Shown here: piece by piece, positions 36,825 through 41,421 of the stretch
Layout: every line of letters starts with the position of its first letter
How positions within the stretch are numbered: position 1 is the first letter of the stretch
Assembly (NCBI GenBank): GCA_025350705.1
Contig: JANXXH010000044.1
Coordinates: forward strand, 1-41,421
Source: Gallionella sp.
GTDB lineage: Bacteria > Pseudomonadota > Gammaproteobacteria > Burkholderiales > Gallionellaceae
DNA length: 41,421 nt
Direction of reading: 5' to 3'
Program-made: the position numbers and the translations under genes
Notes under the pieces: generated by a model
Databases searched by the model: none
What the model saw: only the letters and a program-made list of their open reading frames with translations
Told to the model about the DNA's origin: nothing

Positions 36825-38354
36825 TCATTTCCCTAACTCAAGGTTGTTAATGGTCAATACAGGGCAGGCATTGGGGGAATCAATATCAACGCGAACATCT
36901 GTAAGTGATCCTGCTTGAGTCCATGAAGAATACTGTGACATATCTTTTGTGATAATTCCCGGATTGGTCATAAAGTGTACGCTGCTTGATTCGCTGAATA
37001 CAGAGCCAGCTGTATGCCAAAACACCTGAATCTGCAGCGGATCATTCTTCTCTCCACAATTGAGCTCAAAAACTAATTCGGGCACCTCCTGCGACCGAAT
37101 TGGGTTGATAAGTGAAAAAGTGATGTATGGATCAGCGCCTGAAATTTGGTAAGCATCCTTACCTTCAACCTTCGTCATGTCGTTAAGAACAGACTGAAGT
37201 CCATGACTTATTGAGATGAAATTAATAGGCTTCCCAAACGCGAATATGATAGGCGGAGGATTTGCAAACCACTCACTGAAGGCTTTTCGTTCGACCACTG
37301 TTATGAAAACGTAATCTGGCTTGAAGGTTTCGACCATACTGGCAAATAATGCCGGAGCGGTCTTAAGGTAATCCATTTGTAGTGTTTCGGTGAAAGTGTA
37401 AGCCATTAGAGGAGCCATGGCATCGCCAAAAGAATCACGTAACCACAAAACTTTCTTTTGATTCAAAGCATGTTCCGATTTGACGAGTAGTGGGAGCTGT
37501 GTGTGGCTACTAATCTGAGGATTGCCACCAGATGCTATGAGATGCCTTGTATCAAAGTCGTATTGCTCAGTTTCGATTGGATGTTCACTGGCTATCTCGA
37601 TGTCCACGTAACTGTCCTGCAACACCTCACTCATCCTCAGAAAGTTTGCCAGGTCTCCCCCTTCGCGATTCATGATCTTAGAAATATGTATTTGCTGATC
37701 TGTAGGCCAGCGTAAATCCGTCTCAGAGTGAGCAAGCTCTATTGCGAAAGCATGGAAAGCCAGCCAAGCACCTAAGCTATTCCAATGAGTGTCTGTTTTA
37801 AAGTAAAGCGGCTCTAAAAATTGAGTCCTTGCAGCTCTTATGGTTGGTCTGGTGTCAACATAAAGTCCTTGGCTAACGCTAGTTAATAACAAATCTGTTA
37901 CAGAGTGACGAGCCGGCTTTGCCCAGTCCGGAAGATATTCCGGGTAGACCGTCTCCTTGTTGGGGACTAACATGATTCGATACCCTCTAACACCTTTGTG
38001 AGTTAACCACTGATCCCATAATTTTGTCGCAAGTCCGATTTTCCTCGCGGTTTCGGCATCCTCAACAGTTGGACCAAGACGACTGGCAGTGATTGTTTGT
38101 TCGTAATGGTCTCCAAGGTATAGCCAATCGTCCTTCCCGATTATCATCTGATTCGAATCAGTGGAAATACCAAACGGATATAAAACACGGCTAGGATAGG
38201 ACATTGCAAAGTCAAAGTTGAAAAGCACAGACCTGCTCCACCATTTCTTTTCCACTCGTTCTTGTGCTGTTCCGAAGTTAATGAGATTTATTACCGGTAC
38301 AACTGTCACCACAAGCAAAGCAACACAAATGAATATATAAACCTTATTTTTCAT
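36825..38354 (-). CDS. AlgX/AlgJ-like SGNH-fold O-acetylation protein
   Basis: The 509-residue protein has one N-terminal membrane helix (about 5-25) and a periplasmic SGNH/AlgX-like domain: WLYLGDHYEQ near the start, the Asp-x-His of YFKTDTHWNSLGAWLAF and the Ser of LWLRDSFGDAM form the catalytic triad. The last about 140 residues form a beta-rich domain that may bind glycan. AlgJ and AlgX pass acetyl groups to alginate with the MBOAT protein AlgI, the gene upstream here, but its polymer is unknown. The ATG at 38354 lies 12 bases after the MBOAT stop. The gene is noticeably AT-richer than the sugar genes nearby. Confidence 0.82.
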   Translation of the reverse strand: MKNKVYIFICVALLVVTVVPVINLINFGTAQERVEKKWWSRSVLFNFDFAMSYPSRVLYPFGISTDSNQMIIGKDDWLYLGDHYEQTITASRLGPTVEDAETARKIGLATKLWDQWLTHKGVRGYRIMLVPNKETVYPEYLPDWAKPARHSVTDLLLTSVSQGLYVDTRPTIRAARTQFLEPLYFKTDTHWNSLGAWLAFHAFAIELAHSETDLRWPTDQQIHISKIMNREGGDLANFLRMSEVLQDSYVDIEIASEHPIETEQYDFDTRHLIASGGNPQISSHTQLPLLVKSEHALNQKKVLWLRDSFGDAMAPLMAYTFTETLQMDYLKTAPALFASMVETFKPDYVFITVVERKAFSEWFANPPPIIFAFGKPINFISISHGLQSVLNDMTKVEGKDAYQISGADPYITFSLINPIRSQEVPELVFELNCGEKNDPLQIQVFWHTAGSVFSESSSVHFMTNPGIITKDMSQYSSWTQAGSLTDVRVDIDSPNACPVLTINNLELGK

Positions 38355-38365
38355 GGCAATAGCGC

Positions 38366-38707
38366 TTAGAAATTGAAGTAAAGGAATACCGTACTTTTTG
38401 TTAACAACGTGGAATACATCGCAATGCAAAATAGAAAAGTGGCACCCGATAGCTTTGCATTTCCAAGATTGCTTTTCATCAACTCAAAGGAATTCTTTTG
38501 GCTGATGATTCCTAACGCGAGAACAATTGCGCCGAAGCAGAGAATATTTGCAGCCAGACCAGTAGGAAGCCATCTCAGAAGGTAATCCGAAAACCAACCA
38601 CCCCATGCCAGTTTGTTGGTCGGTATGGTTTCTAGCGGTACACTAAATACAGAGTTAATGTCAACCATTCCGCGAATGATCCTAAGTGCATCATCGAGGG
38701 TCTTGCC
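38366..38707 (-). pseudogene. 3' remainder of the MBOAT gene after a nonsense codon
   Basis: The frame of the MBOAT gene continues past a TGA at 38710-38708 with GKTLDDALRIIRGM, the expected AlgI-type sequence after the Trp-Val-Phe-Phe helix, through further hydrophobic helices (LLRWLPTGLAANILCFGAIV) to a stop at 38366. An ATG at 38668 could start a 100-residue piece, but that has no known stand-alone counterpart. Confidence 0.8.
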
Positions 38708-39844
38708 TCAAAAGAATACCCAAGTGATATTAACGAAGCTGAACGTCAGCAGCCATGCCGCGGCTTGAGGCATTCGTAAGCCTAGACCACACCATGCCCT
38801 ATTAACGATAAGCGCAGCGCCGTGCAATGCACCCCATATGACGAACATCCAACTTGCGCCGTGCCAAAGCCCACCCAATACAAAGGTCGCCATAAGGTTG
38901 AGATAAACGCGCATAGTTGAACAACGATTACCACCCAAGGGGATATAGAGGTAATCGCGCAGATAGCGACTGAGGGTCATGTGCCATCTCCGCCAGAAAT
39001 CTTGTATGTCCAATGCCTTGTAGGGAGAATTGAAATTGAGGGGTAACCAGATGTTGAATAAAAGCGATGCCCCAATCGCCATATCACAGTAGCCGCTGAA
39101 ATCGAAATAGAGCTGAAAGGTATACGAAAGGCTAGTCGCCCAAGCGCTGAAAAAATCAAGTGCTTTTCCACCATCGAACCCGGCATTTGCCCAGATCGCA
39201 AAGGTATCTGCAATGATCACCTTTTTGAACAAGCCGATGCTAAAAATGAACATGCCAAGGAGGATATTCCGATAGCGCACAGTCCATGTCCAGCGCGATT
39301 CGAACTGAGACATCATCTCACGGTGATGCAAAATCGGGCCTGCTATCAAGTGAGGAAAGAAGGTCACAAACAGCGCGTAATTAAGGAAATCGTACTCCTT
39401 GACTTCACCACGATAACTGTCTACCAGATAGGCGATCTGCGTGAACGTAAAGAAACTGATACCTAATGGCAGCAGTATCTGAGGCAAGATATAACCGGCA
39501 CCTAAAGCGTAATTAATGTTGTCTATTAGGAAGTTTGCGTATTTGAAATATCCAAGGAAGGCAAGGTTTGCGGTGATGCTACCAGCCAGAATAAAACGGC
39601 GTGAAATCCGCGAACGCCCTGACGTTGGATTCCTAGAAAGGCCAGTGCCAACAGCGAAGTTAAAAAATATTGAGCCTAAGAGAAGAGGTAGGTAAGTGAC
39701 ATTCCAATAGCCGTAGAAAAAAAAGCTCATAGCCACCAACCAGGCCTTAGCTGCGAGGACAAGCCGAATTCGATTTAGATAGAAGTAACCAAAGAACGCT
39801 ATCGGTAGAAATAGCAGAATGAACTGCGGGGAACTAAAGATCAT
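38708..39844 (-). CDS. MBOAT O-acyltransferase (AlgI/DltB-like), truncated by an in-frame TGA
   Basis: The 378-residue frame opens with MIFSSPQFILLFLPIAFFGY and contains the MBOAT core: FPHLIAGPILHHREMM, YFDFSGYCDMAIG, WRRWHMTLSRYLRDYLYIPLGGNR and the catalytic His in LGGLWHGASW. It transfers acyl groups across the inner membrane to AlgX/AlgJ-like partners. AlgI homologues are about 490 residues; the frame here has TGA at codon 379 where CGA (Arg) is expected, and runs on in phase to 38366 for a full length of 492 residues. Both catalytic His lie before the stop, but the last helices are lost. It is probably a pseudogene by a C-to-T change. Confidence 0.85.
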   Translation of the reverse strand: MIFSSPQFILLFLPIAFFGYFYLNRIRLVLAAKAWLVAMSFFFYGYWNVTYLPLLLGSIFFNFAVGTGLSRNPTSGRSRISRRFILAGSITANLAFLGYFKYANFLIDNINYALGAGYILPQILLPLGISFFTFTQIAYLVDSYRGEVKEYDFLNYALFVTFFPHLIAGPILHHREMMSQFESRWTWTVRYRNILLGMFIFSIGLFKKVIIADTFAIWANAGFDGGKALDFFSAWATSLSYTFQLYFDFSGYCDMAIGASLLFNIWLPLNFNSPYKALDIQDFWRRWHMTLSRYLRDYLYIPLGGNRCSTMRVYLNLMATFVLGGLWHGASWMFVIWGALHGAALIVNRAWCGLGLRMPQAAAWLLTFSFVNITWVFF

Positions 39845-40024
39845 TTATTGAACCTTGCATTAATTTTCCGTCCTACAATTTGTTGGCTAGATCAACACAG
39901 TTAAGTAAAACCTAGTAGGTCAAAATCTTGAGCGATCACCACTGAAAGTTATCCATTTTTGGCTGGTACTAACTTCGTTCGCTGGGTATCGCATAGGTGA
40001 TCTTGGCTAACGCGCAGCAATCTT

Positions 40025-40169
40025 TTAAATCATGCCCAGTTCTTGTAATCTTTGCTTATACAACTGACCACAACGGGCGGGCTTATACTTGGCCGCAATA
40101 AAGGCTGCCGCTTTTTTGCCGAGCGCAATGCCCAGCTCGGGGTCATTCGCCAATCTTTTCATATGCCAG
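40025..40169 (-). repeat. Intact copy of the 145-base direct repeat
   Basis: The last 145 bases of the glycosyltransferase gene match 36655-36799 in the same orientation, with scattered changes. The two copies bracket the AlgX/MBOAT module, about 3.4 kb apart. Confidence 0.8.
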
Positions 40170-41421
40170 GCAGCATGATCCACATCGGGGTCAGCCCATA
40201 CCTGATTTTCGTGGAATACATATTGACCCTCCTGAACCGGGATCAGCGAGTAATCGACCAGGCACGAATTATCCTCATTTGCATAATCGGTGCTGCCGGA
40301 ATAGTTGGTCAAAATAACCGGCTTACCAAGCAGCATGGATTCCAGCGGACCCAGTCCCAACCCTTCTGCACGATGCAGCGAAATATAACAATCGCATTCG
40401 GACTTGAAACTTAGCAATTCCAGCTTGTCCATCGTTTCATTGATCAGGCGAATTCTCTTGTCACCGCCAATGTCACGCACCAATCTCTGCCAAGTATCAG
40501 AACTCTCCTTTGCGTTCATGGCCTTCATAATCAAGCCTGCCTTTTCATTGCCCAGAGGAAATGCCTTCTTGAATGCCGCAACAACCGCATAAGGATTTTT
40601 GCGATCAATAATGGAATAGCAATCAAACGCAAAGAAAAATATATATTGATCCGCAGGAAGGCCGAAATGCTCACGCCCTAATTTGGGTACTTTTGGCAAC
40701 ACTACACCTACCGGCATATATGGGATATCCTTTCCAAGTGCTTCTGCCAAAGCTTTTTGAATAAAGGTTGTGGGCGCCCAAACTTCATCAAACAACTGCA
40801 AAGCCGGTATCCATTGTTGAGGAAACTTCGACAGCTCCCAAAAAGGGTAATCAATATTGCAGCGACGTTCAAAAAACCCTCTACCTAGTTGAGCATAGGT
40901 CAGCAATATTTGATCGGCATTGATGTGAAAAATATTCACCTTGAATTTATTTGTATCAATCAGTGATCCGTGATCGAGCGAGGCTTTCTGACGCGACACT
41001 GTCCCAGTGCCAAAATCCACCACACCAAAAGGCACATCGGTCGTTGAAAGCGATGCAGCGGACATCCTGATGTGTTCACCCATGCCCAGTTCAGCATGAG
41101 CGTATCCGATCAGATTGGCTCCAGGCTCACCCTCATATAAGAACCCGGATTTAGTCTCAGCCCGCTGATCCGCCATCTCTTGGCTTCGAGCTGGATCTGA
41201 TGTTAATTTCGCGACCTTTGCCCTCAGCAGGTACCAAACATATTTTGCTCTGCCACGAACCTTCTCAGGAAGCCACTGAACCGCTCTGGATATCCAAGGG
41301 TTGAAGTCCTGCAATCGAGGTTCGCGGATCACAGAAGCGCCATACCAGTTGATAAATGCCTCTTGTCCGGCTTGGGTATTTAGATCGAACGTATTTTGTA
41401 AATCTTTGCGGCCTTGCCAGA
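40025..41421 (-). CDS. Glycosyltransferase family 4-type protein, start beyond the window
   Basis: The frame has no stop between 41421 and 40025, so at least 465 residues are here and the gene is 5' partial. The first residues read WQGRKDLQNTFDL...GQEAFINWYGAS, a block seen between domains of long multi-domain glycosyltransferases, then a GT-B domain with LIGYAHAELGMGEHIRMSA, NIFHINADQ, FFFAFDCYSIIDRKNP and HRAEGLGLGPLESMLLGKPV (E-x7-E), with NYSGSTDYA near the end. A GTG at 41332 would give 435 residues, but the upstream residues look coding. The last 47 residues are duplicated at 36655-36799. It probably adds a sugar to the polysaccharide; donor and acceptor are unknown. Confidence 0.82.
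   Translation of the reverse strand, partial: WQGRKDLQNTFDLNTQAGQEAFINWYGASVIREPRLQDFNPWISRAVQWLPEKVRGRAKYVWYLLRAKVAKLTSDPARSQEMADQRAETKSGFLYEGEPGANLIGYAHAELGMGEHIRMSAASLSTTDVPFGVVDFGTGTVSRQKASLDHGSLIDTNKFKVNIFHINADQILLTYAQLGRGFFERRCNIDYPFWELSKFPQQWIPALQLFDEVWAPTTFIQKALAEALGKDIPYMPVGVVLPKVPKLGREHFGLPADQYIFFFAFDCYSIIDRKNPYAVVAAFKKAFPLGNEKAGLIMKAMNAKESSDTWQRLVRDIGGDKRIRLINETMDKLELLSFKSECDCYISLHRAEGLGLGPLESMLLGKPVILTNYSGSTDYANEDNSCLVDYSLIPVQEGQYVFHENQVWADPDVDHAAWHMKRLANDPELGIALGKKAAAFIAAKYKPARCGQLYKQRLQELGMI

Noticed and set aside
38700-38715. Selenocysteine recoding of the TGA in the MBOAT gene
   Set aside because: The position is Arg in AlgI-type proteins, not Cys, and no selenocysteine hairpin is evident after the TGA.

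Overview
The window looks like a chromosomal stretch from a moderately GC-rich betaproteobacterium. A Gallionellaceae/Nitrosomonadales-type organism is my best guess, from the overall feel of the proteins (CheW, PilU, RecG-UbiC, PhoU-Ppx, PEP-free dTDP-sugar genes); nothing in it fixes the taxonomy. No rRNA, tRNA or CRISPR array was recognised.

Region 1 (1-4.8 kb) holds the end of cheW, then on the opposite strand a hybrid histidine kinase operon. The kinase (GAF-PAS-PAS-HisKA-HATPase-REC) is split by a one-base frameshift, and the overlapping downstream HD-GYP response regulator has an in-frame TAA at codon 25. This c-di-GMP-type signalling module is therefore damaged twice. An RluF/RsuA-like protein lacking the usual catalytic Asp follows.

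Region 2 (4.9-21.5 kb) is mostly housekeeping: pilU, a VF530-type DNA-binding protein, a Yip1-like membrane protein, a 438-residue Rossmann-type enzyme of uncertain role, a DUF5672/SEC-C/TPR fusion, ubiC, recG, ridA, pgm, a tandem-FecR/beta-barrel surface protein, rpiA, phoU, ppx and a small membrane protein. recG and pgm each carry an in-frame palindromic repeat insertion that adds about 30-36 residues. A 246-bp MITE-like element with terminal inverted repeats and a TA duplication fills the phoU-ppx gap exactly.

Region 3 (21.5-35.7 kb) is a surface polysaccharide or glycosylation cluster, all on the minus strand and tightly overlapped. In transcription order it has a GDP-mannose dehydratase, then an LhgO-type FAD oxidase, a large GT-C-like membrane protein, an LPG-synthase-TM/flippase-like protein, a DprE1-like FAD oxidase, a DprE2-like SDR, a DPM1-type GT2, a methyltransferase, a GT2, a GT4, an SDR epimerase, rfbB and rfbD. 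The DprE1/DprE2 pair next to a polyprenyl-phosphate-type GT2, a flippase-like protein and a GT-C protein suggests that a sugar is epimerised while lipid-linked and then transferred outside the membrane. A 3' remnant of an epimerase gene sits between the GT2 and GT4 genes and marks an old recombination joint.

Region 4 (35.9-41.4 kb) is mosaic. It holds a VapBC/Phd-type toxin-antitoxin pair with a TGTACA operator, a 145-bp copy of the 3' end of a glycosyltransferase gene, an AT-richer O-acetylation module (AlgX/AlgJ-like protein and an MBOAT gene broken by a TGA), and the intact glycosyltransferase gene whose tail is duplicated, which runs off the right edge. The acetylation module is thus bracketed by direct repeats.
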